From Paenibacillus plantiphilus (GTDB lineage Bacteria > Bacillota > Bacilli > Paenibacillales > Paenibacillaceae), in assembly GCF_927798095.1 (NCBI RefSeq), contig NZ_CAKMMF010000008.1:62001-126000 (forward strand): a stretch of 64,000 nucleotides of DNA. The letters run 5' to 3'. Below, one piece after another: positions 43,701-49,700 of this stretch. Each line of letters opens with the position of its first letter. Within the stretch, counting starts at the first letter, position 1. The notes below the pieces were generated by a model. It made no database searches and was not told where the DNA came from. It was given only the letters and a program-made list of their open reading frames with translations. Position numbers and translations under genes: made by a program.

Positions 43701-46524
43701 GCTGGATCTTGGCCAAGATTCGCTTTATGCGGAGGATACGAGCAGGCTGCAAGCGGTCAATCATCCCGATGATTTGGCTTATATCATCTATACATCTGGC
43801 ACGACTGGCAAGCCGAAGGGCGTTATGATCCAGCACCGAAGCATCTCGGGCAATATTTGGTGGCGAAAGGAAGCGTATGGGCTGAATGGCAGCGATGCGG
43901 TGCTGCAGCTGTTCTCCTTCGCATTTGACGGCTTCGTGACCAGCTTCTATACACCGATCGTATCGGGCTCAACTGTCGTTCTGCTTCATGAAGACGAGGC
44001 GAGAGATCCGGTAGCGATCAAGGTTGCCATCAAACGCCATGGCGTTACGCATTTTATCAGCGTGCCGAGCTTGTATGCCGGAGTGCTGGAGTGCATGCGC
44101 CATGAGGATGCGGACTCGCTGCGGATGATCACGCTGGCGGGAGAGAAGGTCACGGAGAACATAATTGCGCTCAGCAAATCGGTCAATGCGCGAATTGAGC
44201 TTATTAACGAATACGGTCCAACGGAGAGCAGTGTCGTCGCAACAATTGAACGCGACCTTTCCTTGGATCGGTCTGTTGCAATCGGGCGGCCTATCGCAGG
44301 AACGCGCATCCGCATTCTCGGCGCTGACGGCGTGCTGGCGCCAATCGGCGCAGCAGGCGAGCTGTGCATTGCAGGCGAAGGACTGGCGCGCGGGTATGTC
44401 GGCCTGCCGGAAATGACGGCGGAACGATTCGTAGACGATCCAATCCAGCAGGGCTCGCGCATGTACCGCACGGGCGATGCCGCACGCTGGCTTCCAGACG
44501 GACGGATCGAATATATCGGCCGGATCGATCATCAGGTCAAAATTCGCGGCTACCGGATTGAGCTCGGAGAAATTGAAGGCGCGCTGCTGCGGCAGCAGGG
44601 CGTGAAGGAAGCGATTGTGCTGGCGCTGGATGACGCGGGAGGCGGAAAGTACCTGTGCGCCTATATAACGGCAGAGCGGGAGCTTGACACCGCTACGCTG
44701 AAGGAAGCGCTGGCGGCTCTGCTGCCGGAATATATGGTTCCGCCATTCATCGTGCAGCTGGAGCGGATGCCTGTTACGCCAAACGGCAAGATAGACCGGC
44801 GGGCGCTGCCTGAGCCGGATCGTGTCGGCCTCGGCAACGCTTCGGCCTATGAAGCGCCAACGGGCGAACGCGAGGAAATATTGGCCGCTATTTGGGCAGA
44901 GGTGCTGGGTATGGACCGTATCGGAACGCGGGACCACTTCTTCCAGCTCGGCGGTGATTCCATCAAGGCGATCCAGGTGGCCGCCAGATTGAACAAGCAT
45001 GGCCTGCGCCTGGAAATCCGCGATCTGTTCCGTTATCCGACAATTGCGGAGCTTATTCCGAGATTGAAGGCAGCGGATCGCGTCATTGCACAGGGGCCTG
45101 TGCAGGGCGAGGTTCCGTTGACGCCGATCCAGCGATGGTTCTTCGAGCGCCGTTTCGCAGATATGCACTACTGGAATCAAGCGGAGCTCATTTACCGGCC
45201 GCAAGGCTTCGACACGGAGACGCTGCATCAGGTATTCCGCAAGCTTACCGCGCATCATGACGCCCTGCGCCTCCGATTTGCCTTGGAGGACGGCGGAGCT
45301 GCAAGTGGATATAACGCGGAGCTTCAAGGCGAGCATTATACCTTGGAGGAAATCGACCTTCGCGGCGATCTGTCCGACGAAGAGATCGGGCAGTCCATTC
45401 TTGAGGGGGGCATAGCCATTCAGAGCGGGATGGACTTGACTCAAGGGCCGCTGGTCAAGCTTGGCCTGTTCCGGACGAACAGGGGCGATCATCTGTTGAT
45501 TGCGATTCACCATCTTGCGGTGGACGGCGTTTCCTGGCGCATCCTGTTCGAGGATCTGGCCGAGGCGTACAGGCAGGCGGAGCAGGGCGGGGACATAACG
45601 CTTCCAGCCAAAACAGATTCCTACCGCTACTGGGCGCAGCAGCTGGAGACGTACGCAGCAAGCGAGGCTCTGCTAGGGGAAGCCGCCTACTGGAGCAAGC
45701 TGGCGCAGCTGGATATCGCGCCGCTGTTCAAGGACAGCGACACCGATGACCACCGCGTGGCGCATATGCGCAGCGTGGAGCGCGAATTGTCGCCGGAGGC
45801 AACGGATTCGTTGTTGAAGGGAGCCCATGAGGCTTACCGGACAGAGATCAATGATCTGCTGATGGCGGCGCTGGCGCTGGCGCTCAAGGATTGGAGCGGC
45901 GGCAATCGGTTCGCTGTCAATCTGGAAGGGCATGGACGTGAATCATTTACGGAGGAGCTGGATATCTCGCGCACGGTGGGCTGGTTTACATCTCAGTTCC
46001 CGGTCGTGCTGGATGCGGAGCAATCGGAGGATTTGGCCTATATGATCAAATCAACGAAGGAAACGCTGCGGAGAATTCCGAACAAGGGCATCGGCTACGG
46101 CATTCTGAAATATATGACCGACCGTCTGAGCGATACCTCGCTGCAGCCAGAGATTGCCTTCAATTATCTGGGCCAATTCGATGCCGACATCGATGTCGAC
46201 AGCGGAGCCGGCGGAAGCAGCGGCATGGAGCCATCGTCCTATGATGCGGGCTTGCCGTTCAGTATGGAATCGGAGCGTCCAATCGCGCTGGATGTGAGCG
46301 GTCTGGTCACGGAAGGCAGGCTGAAGCTGTCGCTCAACTATAATGCGCTCCAATACGAGGCTGCGACAGCAGAGAAGCTGCTTGACAGGATGATGGACCG
46401 CCTGCAGGAAATTGTTGCGCACTGCACGCTCAAAGAGACGTCAGAGCTGACTCCAAGCGATCTTGGGGATGACGAATTAACGCTGGAAGAGCTGGACAGC
46501 CTTCTCGAATCGATCGATTTATAA
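25732..46524 (+). CDS. Six-module lipopeptide synthetase NRPS1 (starter C, dead A2, terminal epimerase)
   Basis: This protein is about 6930 residues from the ATG at 25732 (GGAGGG upstream; opening MDIGLTYPLTEAQKRIWYTE resembles SrfAA). The order is Cs-A-T, C-A*-T, C-A-T, C-A-T, C-A-T, C-A-T-E. The first C domain looks like a fatty-acyl starter domain but has NHILSDG in place of HHxxxDG. Pocket codes by eye: A1 DIWELTADDK, A3 DIWELTADDK (Dap/Dab-like), A4 DVGEIGSVDK (Orn), A5 DAGSTGEVTK (unclear, Tyr-like), A6 DGTITAEVVK (Tyr). A2 is degenerate (see 30352-31860). All six carriers keep the Ser motif (GGDSLKA or GGHSL; the last, GGDSIKAIQ, is the epimerase-linked type). The E domain has HHLAVDGVSW (about 45508), so residue 6 should be D. 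The C-terminal acidic tail resembles a docking donor. It assembles the acylated first six residues. Confidence 0.93.
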   Translation: MDIGLTYPLTEAQKRIWYTEKFYPGSSICSIGGIVRFKTREPFDTELMKQAINHYVRLNDTIRLRMINEPGNEPKQAVADYKPFDIEVVHFAEGNMGAVNQWADELFRTPIEFDDADLYSFGIARTGEHEGCLVIVVNHILSDGTGMVITISEILDIYLKLVDKEAAPEEASPSYLEYLPVETEYKQSERWRKDKAFWNEKFKTLPEFISLKPTDSYSIRTEADRQVFVIPQELERQIRSFCETHKVSVLTLFLSILYTYCYRITGHEDLVLGTFLANRTNAQEKSQPGMFVSTTPIRATVVPEMDFLSFARSVFKEQMGVLRHQKYPYNTILNDLKAHKPDLSSLFGMALEYIVMGWQEKNGISYVVDQLFCGHELNDLFISVKDQWDKGELLIVFDYRTEVFTGEEIAAMCRHLLTLVGDAVTNPDKKLYELELCSPEEKQLIVKAFNNTDAEYEPGLTTIALFEKQALAVPDDIAVKCGAETLSYRELNEQANRLARALIARGVGRDDRVAILLERKPLMVVCILAIWKAGGAYVPVDPAYPQQRIVDMIGDSGACCVLTESAHCSDELRAGIAETINRSDELQEEVAESVAWIDQQQASLPDVFFRLDEAAAELAELGSGNLDVEIVPEQLAYMIYTSGSTGKPKGAMLEHAGMLNHIEAMVEELHMDERCVMAQNAPHCFDISVWQFVTALTLGGTTVIYPNELILNPRAFIAEVERDGVTVLEVVVSFMSALLEMDLDVRLEALKQLLVTGEAAKPHLVRRWFERYRHVRVINAYGPTEACDDITLHMMDAAPESDVMPIGKPLRNLRVYVVDAHMNLMPVGVVGELCVSGIGVGRGYMNDPERTAKAFMEDPFREERGVRLYRTGDLARWLPDGSLEYMGRIDHQVKIRGHRIECGDIEARLLQHVDIKEVLVLDRSDEGGNKYLCAYYTGNAGAELAGSAELREFVSAELPGYMVPSYFVGLDAFPLTPNGKIDRRALPEPEGSSGDRTIAYVAPRSDAEQQLANIWGTVLGFERVGVNDNYFELGGDSLKAMLIMANIYKQFGVELPLRELFEKPTVEGIALALARAMGQGGAKRYEAIPAVPLQERYALSSAQKRMYLLNMLEEESTAYNMPGRFAIEGPLDAGRVEKALQLLIQRHESLRTSFAMQDGVPLQMVHEQVQFEMPTIKAADSELPGIEEQFIRPFQLTDAPLMRAMLVKLDEERHALFLDMHHIISDGVSIQLFLEQFGILYRGGRLPELRVQYKDFSDWQNRLLESESMRVQADYWLQQFAGELPVLSLSTDYSRPSVQSFAGDRFWFHAGGELTAAVRRVAAQTGTTSYMVMLAAYGALLFKYTGQDDQIVGTPIAGRAHPDASGVLGMFVNTLGIRCYPQDSKTFRQLVGEVKDTLFQAYEHQDYPLDLLVEKLELERDTSRNPLFDTMFVHLSDDIVEMEIEGLTLKVHELDEGVSKFDLLLEASEQSNDIRFKLQYCTALFRRDTMDRLAAHFMNVLHAVTDDPNVELGVIDMLTAEEKVQLLHELHGVEASYPGAATIVDLFEDQAALTPDNPAVSQGDRTWTYRELNERANRLARTLRASGVTGNSSVAVAGHRSIELITAMLAISKAGGAYVPIAPSSSAEHIGFVLQDSGATVLLKGSEADALRLTADYTGIVIDLLDESQYAGNCSNLERFSSPDDWLAILYTSIPAEHSTGSRISHRDAVSLLVNDRLPFQLGASDTWTMTHSLNSGSSLWEMFGALLYGGRIVVVPQQIAQSAAELAELLRVERITVLNGAPTAFYALVQAEMQRTDNAPALRYVMLSGEGLHPVILQPWQEKYGQAKLVHLLGSSAAKLPALYKEIGDAEIAANRGNIGLPFPARTAYILDSSNMLAPLGVIGELYIGGEGAATDCGNPPEQEAQRYISNPYKPEERLYRTDQSARLGAFGEVEYIGGPHRLVNIRGNRIALGDIENVLLKIPQIRATVVVAVNGGEDEVKGALGAKNGRTLLAAYYTGGEISDTELRAVLSEHLPAPMIPSSFVRLEAMPITEDGTLDYSALPQPQPQPQPQPQLAAMEAAVATAAWTRTEERMMSIWQELLGVSDLSPEDDFFAKGGHSLSAAMLAARILKEFKTKIALRTIFKQPTLAELAAYIDEKTGAAPEPVQAAAQNAVQEAAQNGVKNTAGNIAQNAVQDAAGNGAQNTAGNGAQNSAQEATQNVESNAAPNAAPNAAPNAAPNAAPNSAPNSAPNAASNTIQDAMLNGVLNAVHDAAQPSYDAIEPAPIQQQYPLSSAQQRLFVLDRLEGAGAGTAYNLPAAMLLEGQVDRERLQYAFAEIIRRHEALRTSFQLENGVPVQRIVDQVDFTIDYSHANESEIPQAVERFIRPFDLGNPPLLRIGLTRLTEEKHLLLFDMHHIVSDGISVAIIVKEWIALYAGNGSLPALQLQYKDYAVWQQGWLDSEEYSTQESYWRSAMAGELPVLELPYDYQRPPVQSFEGSDFKFRIDAELVTRLNALTKETGTTLYMVLLAAYKVLLFKYSGANDYIVGTPIANRSRAELNEMIGMFVNTLAIRTYPVAEQTFASFLDQVKERTLEAFDHQEYPFEDLVDKLGIRRDLSRNPLFDTMFSLNNVDTAELELPGLSFSSIEVNEQISKFDLSLEAREGDGEIEFVLEYCTALFREETARRLAGHYRQILGVIAEAPQAALGELQLLTDAEKRGIVEDFNRTDAPVREGVTTVSLFEEGAARFPDRIAVRCGDEDVTYAELNRRANRLARVLAARGVGRDDRVAILMDRKPRMVECILAIWKSGGAYVPVDPLYPQQRIIDMIGDSEAKCVLTEGAFTSEELQLALPSSEFLLLDTMGGELMAQPDSNLGIELVPEQLAYLIYTSGSTGKPKGAMLEHAGMLNHIEAMIEELDMKEGCVLAQNAPHCFDISVWQFVTALTIGGTTAIYPNELITNPKAFIAAVENDSVTVLEVVVSFMSAMLEMELDAELPALTHLLVTGENANAQLARQWFQRYPHIKLVNAYGPTEACDDITLHILDRAPSSETMPIGKPVRNLKVYVVDSGMNLLPVGVVGELCVSGIGVGRGYLNDADKTAKAFMEDPFRSERGVRLYRTGDYAKWLPDGNLVYMGRMDHQVKIRGHRIECGEIEARLLGHEAVREAIVMDRSDEGGNKYLCAYYTATEDIDAAELREFVHAELPGYMVPSFFVQMDKFPLTPNGKIDRKALPEPEGDLKTTVYIAPRTETERVLAGIWQKVLGVERVGAQDHFFELGGHSLKAMVMLSHAAKALGAEVPLRELFKTPTLEGLALLIAQWGAAEGAGYTAIPKVSEQQYYPVSSAQKRIYILNQFEDGDSTSYNMSDALQIDGPLDMELLTNAFRDIVRRHEILRTSFHAIDGEPFQKVHEDAELEWVVRDALEDEVNGIAAAFVRPFRLDEAPLMRAEVLRLSPERHILLIDMHHIVSDGESIRLLVDEFISLYSGSELSEPAVQYKDFAAWQNDRFAAEAMREQEIYWLKQFAAGDIPVLELPTDYARPPMQSFEGYRLTFSAGTELHGQLQRLAGESGATMYMLLLAAYQILLGKYSGGHDVVIGTPVAGRPHADVLNLAGMFVNTLAIRCTGTADMTFRELLEEVKTASLEAFQHGEYPFEELVDKLNLQRDFSRNPLFDTMFSHQMSDTEALEVQGLAFTPYELDNRTAKFDLSLDAVESADGITFELEYSTKLFKRETMERTANHYMQIVRSAVSNPDGVISSIDILTEAEKVQLLEEFNASAREYPQELTFHEAFAAQAERMPDGIAVISGGESLTYRELNVRANALAHVLRDKGIGADCIVGVMVGRSELMIVAALAVMKAGGAYLPVDPEYPSDRIAYLLQDSGAALVVTESSFIAELAFEGEIVVADELDHASGRDDGPINETKPQHLAYVIYTSGTTGKPKGVMIEHCQYMNVAYAWLEQYELNQFPVRLLGMASFSFDVFAGDMARALLSGGRLVICPNDIKLDPASLYSLMREHEVNIFESTPALIAPLMAHIHENGLDISFLRLLILGADSCPVEEFRRLLSRFGEGMRIINSYGVTEAAVDSSYYEEPLAALPLAGSVPIGKPLPNMTYYVLNESLGLAPIGVAGELFIGGAGVARGYLGRDDLTAEKFIPNPFVPGERLYRTGDRAKWMTDGNVMFLGRDDHQVKVRGYRIELGEIEACLLKHPNIREAVVIAREDDMEQKYLCAYFVAAAEGREPTLSELQSHLTEDLPSYMVPAFMVALAAMPLTPNGKLDRRALPEPAGLQLKSSVYAAPTTETERQLVEIMERVLGMTGVGVNDDFFRLGGHSLKAMVLVSHIHKALGAAIPLRSIFEAPTVAGMASFVEAAAGMRSDFAAIESVKPQPFYALSSAQKRLYILNGMEGTGTSYNMPDALLVQGSIDAGRLEAALRELIRRHESLRTSFHMVNGELMQRVHSNSEVEFALRYRELLHASQGELEGAAASFVKPFELDIAPLMRAELVKLDDERQLFLFDMHHIVSDGLSMAIVMNELAALYGGESLPELKLQYKDFAAWQNRLFASGFLQQQEGYWLDALSDELPVLELPTDYLRPSLQSFEGAQLSFRTDGELREALNGLAAQTGTTLYMVLLAAFNVLLAKYSGQSDIIVGTASAGRSHADLEGVVGMFVNTLAIRTEVDDSLTFRELLNEVRSRLLGAYENGDYPFEGLVERLNVARELSRNPVFDTMFILQNTDDGSLQLGDAELQALELEQTMTKFDLTLEATETEDGLAFVLEYASKLFDRATIERMASHLTALMAAITKQPDVKLSQLSLLPPEEKEQVASRFNDTLVSYSGTGLLHALIEKQAARTPELPAIIAGASTLTYREWNERANGLARTLRGRGAGRDQVIAVLANRSVEMTVAILAVLKSGAAYMPIDPEYPQERIRYMLKDSGAALLLTYGAAVSKGDFDGEVIDLRDASSYSADGSELELINSERDLAYVIYTSGTTGRPKGVMVEHGSIVNTIVWRREAYGFAPGDRVLQLLSYAFDAFVGSFFAPMAAGAASIIALDGEAKDPLALKGYIVSHSITHFSAVPSLYSAVLDMLGKEEGGGLKAITLGGENVPRALIERSLAMNPLLVLHNEYGPTESSVTATILSGLHHEKAVTIGRPIANTRVYIVDDHLQLQPVGVYGELCISGKGLARGYLRQPELTAEKFVACPFAEGEAMYRTGDRARWLADGTIDFVGRMDHQVKIRGYRIELGEIESSLLKLASVKEAIVVARDDEHDGKYLCAYIVADDELAVLDIRSSLAGVLPGYMIPSYFIQMPVMPLTANGKIDTRALPAPDVDLLRSREYVAPANEVEAKLALMLEELLQETLRGERISMADNFFDLGGHSLKAMALVSQLYREFHVELPLRAIFETATIRDLANIIETAERVQHLTLRPAPKQAYYPLSSAQLRLYVLDQLEGPGTSYNMPGVLRMKGALDRGRFEGAFRMLVERHESLRTTFHTIEAETVQKVHDRAELRFEWMEAAEVEAAPIIEDFVRPFRLDEAPLLRVGLLRLGAGATEHLLLFDMHHIVSDGISMSVLIREFAALYRGEALEPLKVQYKDYAVWQQGLFQSEIYNKQESYWLERFSDEIPVLDLSADYQRPAVRSLEGDYFEFEADEELLRGIKELAAATGTTLFMVLLAAYNMLLARYAGQSDIVVGTPIAGRTHADTEELIGMFVSTLPMRNRPQGAKLFLHFLEEVRRNAYEAYENGDYPFETMVEKLQPHRDLSRNPLFDTVFILQNMSRESMEIDGVAFEPYEYENKVSKFDLTLMAEEEDDRLLLGWEYCTSLFRSETMERMANHYVGTLREIVRNPNRTLAEIDIVGEDERKLLIHDFNESGSIDAPILTLHGLFELQAETSPEQIALVLGSEVMSYRELDVRSNRLARTLRARGVGAETVVGVMAHRSFDMIVGMLAVMKAGGAYMPIDPAYPTDRIAYMLENSGAGIVLAQSSCMPGSLSVSNTASTAEWLDLGQDSLYAEDTSRLQAVNHPDDLAYIIYTSGTTGKPKGVMIQHRSISGNIWWRKEAYGLNGSDAVLQLFSFAFDGFVTSFYTPIVSGSTVVLLHEDEARDPVAIKVAIKRHGVTHFISVPSLYAGVLECMRHEDADSLRMITLAGEKVTENIIALSKSVNARIELINEYGPTESSVVATIERDLSLDRSVAIGRPIAGTRIRILGADGVLAPIGAAGELCIAGEGLARGYVGLPEMTAERFVDDPIQQGSRMYRTGDAARWLPDGRIEYIGRIDHQVKIRGYRIELGEIEGALLRQQGVKEAIVLALDDAGGGKYLCAYITAERELDTATLKEALAALLPEYMVPPFIVQLERMPVTPNGKIDRRALPEPDRVGLGNASAYEAPTGEREEILAAIWAEVLGMDRIGTRDHFFQLGGDSIKAIQVAARLNKHGLRLEIRDLFRYPTIAELIPRLKAADRVIAQGPVQGEVPLTPIQRWFFERRFADMHYWNQAELIYRPQGFDTETLHQVFRKLTAHHDALRLRFALEDGGAASGYNAELQGEHYTLEEIDLRGDLSDEEIGQSILEGGIAIQSGMDLTQGPLVKLGLFRTNRGDHLLIAIHHLAVDGVSWRILFEDLAEAYRQAEQGGDITLPAKTDSYRYWAQQLETYAASEALLGEAAYWSKLAQLDIAPLFKDSDTDDHRVAHMRSVERELSPEATDSLLKGAHEAYRTEINDLLMAALALALKDWSGGNRFAVNLEGHGRESFTEELDISRTVGWFTSQFPVVLDAEQSEDLAYMIKSTKETLRRIPNKGIGYGILKYMTDRLSDTSLQPEIAFNYLGQFDADIDVDSGAGGSSGMEPSSYDAGLPFSMESERPIALDVSGLVTEGRLKLSLNYNALQYEAATAEKLLDRMMDRLQEIVAHCTLKETSELTPSDLGDDELTLEELDSLLESIDL
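30352..31860 (+). pseudogene. Degenerate adenylation domain A2 inside NRPS1
   Basis: The domain is full length and in frame, but almost every core motif is lost. The P-loop motif normally YTSGTTGKPKG reads YTSIPAEHSTGS. NxYGPTE reads LLGSSAAKL. YRTGD reads YRTDQSA. GRxDxQVKIRG reads GGPHRLVNIRG. NGKIDR reads EDGTLDY, losing the catalytic lysine, and the pocket Asp235 position is Gly (SGSSLWEM). Retained stretches such as VLNGAPTAFYAL, WEMFGALLYGG and NIGLPFPA match the Thr-type domain A8 of NRPS2, so it probably descends from a Thr-activating module. The carrier after it keeps KGGHSLSAAM with its serine. The domain cannot be expected to make an aminoacyl adenylate. Confidence 0.85.
31867..31902 (+). 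repeat. Hexanucleotide (CCGCAG)6 coding for Pro-Gln repeats
   Basis: Six perfect CCGCAG units encode six Pro-Gln pairs between the dead A2 domain and its carrier domain. The run is in frame with NRPS1. Perfect identity suggests recent slippage. Confidence 0.95.
32179..32505 (+). repeat. Low-complexity Ala/Asn/Gln/Pro linker after carrier T2 of NRPS1
   Basis: About 109 residues of A, N, Q, P, G, S, T and V separate carrier T2 from condensation domain C3. The other carrier-to-C linkers in this protein are only about 20-40 residues. The core is eight 12-bp units encoding Asn-Ala-Ala-Pro and variants (32353-32448). Upstream are looser units such as AQNTAGNG. The frame is kept throughout. It looks like a slippage-grown flexible tether and sits exactly in the module with the dead adenylation domain. 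Confidence 0.9.
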
Positions 46525-46539
46525 TTCAGCAGCAGCCAT

Positions 46540-46625
46540 CTCCGGCAGCCCAATCGCGCGCTGCGCGTAAGATTCCAGCGTGCAGTATGGCGTTGCATGA
46601 CGGCGGTCGACCACGGCTGCCGGAG
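46540..46625. repeat. GC-rich palindromic intergenic element, copy 5, with 11-bp perfect ends
   Basis: CTCCGGCAGCC (46540-46550) and GGCTGCCGGAG (46615-46625) are perfect inverted repeats. Inside, read on the minus strand, is GGTCGACCGCCGTCATGCAA followed by a degenerate GCACGCTGGAA core and GCGCGCAGCGCGCG. It lies in the 214-bp gap between NRPS1 and NRPS2, where an RNA hairpin could tune the ratio of the two synthetases. No gene was seen in the gap. Confidence 0.8.
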
Positions 46626-46738
46626 GACGTCTGCTTGCGACAGGACAGGGGACAGAATGAATATTCAACTTAAGCGATCAACTGAAAGACGAAGAAGCTT
46701 GTCCGGGGAGTCAAGCAAAAATGCTTCGGAGGTGAATG

Positions 46739-49700
46739 ATGACTAAAGCGGATGCTATACAAAAGGTGTACCCTCTGACGCCAATGCAGGAAGGGATGCT
46801 GTTCCATTCCATGATGGACAATGGCTCCAGCGCTTATTTCACCCAGATGGAAGCGACATTGACGGGAAGCGTGGACCATGTGCTGTTCGAAGAGAGTCTG
46901 AACCGCATCGTTGCGGAATATGACATACTGCGCACCTTGTTTGTCCATCAGAACTTGCAGCGTCCCCGTCAGGTTGTGCTTCGTGAGCGGAAGATCGGGC
47001 TTCATTATGAGGATCTGCGTTCAATGGCGGTGGAAGAGCAATTGGGGCATATGGACAGCTTCAATGAAGAGAATCGCCTGCGCGGGTTTCAGCTTGCCAA
47101 GGATGCGCTGCTTCGTGTCGCATTGTTCCGCACAGGAGAGCGGGCGTATCGATTAGTGTGGAGCCATCATCATATTTTGCTGGATGGCTGGGGCTTCGGT
47201 GTTGTCATTAGCCGACTGTTCCAAATCTACGCTGCCCTGCGGGGCAAGGTGTCGATTCCGGCCTCTGCGGTATATCCGTTCAGCGAATATATCAAATGGC
47301 TGGAAAAAAGAAGCAAGGCGGATTCCCTCGCGTACTGGGGCCATATTCTGGACGGCTTCGATGCGCAGACATCATTGCCGGGGCGGCTTCACGGCGCTGA
47401 GGAGGGCGAATACCGCCAAGAACAGCGCGAGTTTGCCATTGGGCCGCAGCTGACCGAGCAGTTGAATCGCATGGCAAGGGGCTGCGGAACGACGATGAAC
47501 AGCTTGTTCCAGGCGTTATGGTCAGTCCTTCTTGGCAAATACAACAGGACAGACGATGTGGCATTCGGCTCTGTTGTGTCCGGCCGGCCCTCCGAGGTGG
47601 CAGGCATTGAAAGCATGGTGGGACTTTTCATCAATACAGTTCCTGTCCGTGTGGTGCTGGAGAAGGGAATGACATTCGGTGAGCTTCTGTCGCGCATTCA
47701 CTCCGGCGCGGTAGAGATGGAATCGCACAGCTACCTGCCCCTCTATGAGGTGCAGAATCAATCGGCGCTGAAGGGGGCGCTGCTGGATCATATTATGATT
47801 TTTGAGAACTATCCGCTTGGCAAGGATGCGGAGGGGGACAGCGCGGAAGCGGCAATCGGCTTCCAGGCGCATGTCGATCGCGTGTTCGAGCAAACGAATT
47901 ATGACTTCAATGTGATCGTATCTCCCGGCGACGAGCTATCTGTCAAATTCAGCTATAATGCCAATCGTTTCGAGAGCGCCATTGTTGATCGCATCGAAGG
48001 ACATCTGCGCGGGCTGATTGCGCAAATTACAGACAATCCTGCTGTTGAGCTGTCTCGGCTGGAGGTTGTCACAGGGGAAGAAAAGCGTCAGTTGATGGAA
48101 GGCTTCAACATGACTGCCAAGGATTACGGCGCATCAGAGCTGCTTCCGCTTCATGCCCTGTTCGAGGAGCAGGCATCGCTGACGCCTGAGCTTACAGCTG
48201 TCGTCTGTGGCGGCGCATCGCTAACCTACCGCGAGCTCAATGACGAGGCGAACCGGCTGGCGGGCATGCTGCGCCGGAGCGGCGCTGCTGATCGCATCGT
48301 TGCCGGCAGCATCGTTGCTGTGCTGGCGGAGCGTTCGCTGGATATGGCGGTCGCGCTGCTGGCGGTTCTCAAATCAGGCGCGGCTTACCTGCCCATCGAT
48401 CCCGAATACCCGCAGGAGCGCATTCATTATTTGCTGGAGGACAGCGGAGCAAGTGTTGTTATTGCAGGGTCATCCTTCACGAAATTAGCGGAGGGCAAGG
48501 GCGTGCCGGTCATCAATCTCAATGATCGCAGCGCTTGGGCCTCCGAAAGTGCGGACAATCTCCCGCTTGCAGCAGGAGCTGATGATTTGGCCTATGTCAT
48601 CTATACATCGGGCACGACAGGCAAGCCGAAGGGCGTTATGATCGAGCACCGCAGCATCGTCAATACGCTGCTTTGGCGGAGAGAGACGTACGGCTTCGGA
48701 CCTGGGGACAGGACGCTGCTGTTCCTATCATTCGCGTTCGACGCCTTCGTCAGCACGTTTTTTGCACCGCTGCTGTCGGGTGCTGCTGTTGTATTTGCCA
48801 AGGACGAGGAAGCGAAGGCCCCCTTGGTGCTGAAGCGGCTCATTGCAAGCGAGCGGATTACCCATTTCAGCACAGTGCCGTCTATGTTCGCCGCCATTCT
48901 GGATGCGATAACCCCGGAGGAGGGAGCATCGCTAAAGGCGGTGACGCTGGGCGGAGAGAAGCTGTCTGAGGTGGTTGCCGCCAGAGCAGCGAGCAAACAT
49001 CCGGGTCTGGAGTTGGTCAATGAATACGGGCCGACAGAGAACAGCGTCATTACGACCTGTTTGCGTCATGCGGAGGACGGTCGTCCGATCACAATTGGCG
49101 TCCCTATCGCCAATACCGAGGTATGGGTGCTGGGCGCTGACCTGCAGCTGCAGCCTGTCGGCGCAGCGGGGGAGCTTTGCATTTCCGGCAAGGGGCTGGC
49201 GCGCGGTTACTTGAACCTGCCGGAACTGACGAAAGAAGTCTTTGTTCCACATCCTTATATTGAAGGAGCAAGATTGTACCGGACGGGCGATCTGGCACGC
49301 TGGACAGCGGAGGGAGAGCTGCAATTCGTTGAACGGGCGGATCATCAGGTGAAAATTCGCGGCTATCGGATCGAGCTGGGCGAGATCGAAGCCGTGCTGC
49401 GCAAGCAGCCCTCCATCGAGGAGGCGGTTGTGCTGGCGCTGCAGGAAGGCGCTGGCTCGGGACAGCTCTGCGCTTATATAACCTTGGCGGCTGGAAGCAG
49501 CTGGGACGAAGCAGCAATAAGAAGTGCGCTGCAGGGCGAGCTTCCCGGATACATGGTCCCTGCTTTCCTGATTAGGTTGGAGAAGCTGCCGCTGACTGCC
49601 AACGGTAAAATCGACCGCAAGGCGCTTCCGGCGCCGGACTCGGACGGCAGCGCGGTGAGGGAATATGTGGCGCCGGGGACTTTGCTGGAGGCCAAGCTGC

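Noticed and set aside
43969..45513. Open frame of 514 codons on the minus strand opposite NRPS1
   Set aside because: It mirrors the strongly biased codons of the synthetase on the other strand, has no ribosome site or family motif, and overlaps a certain gene completely.
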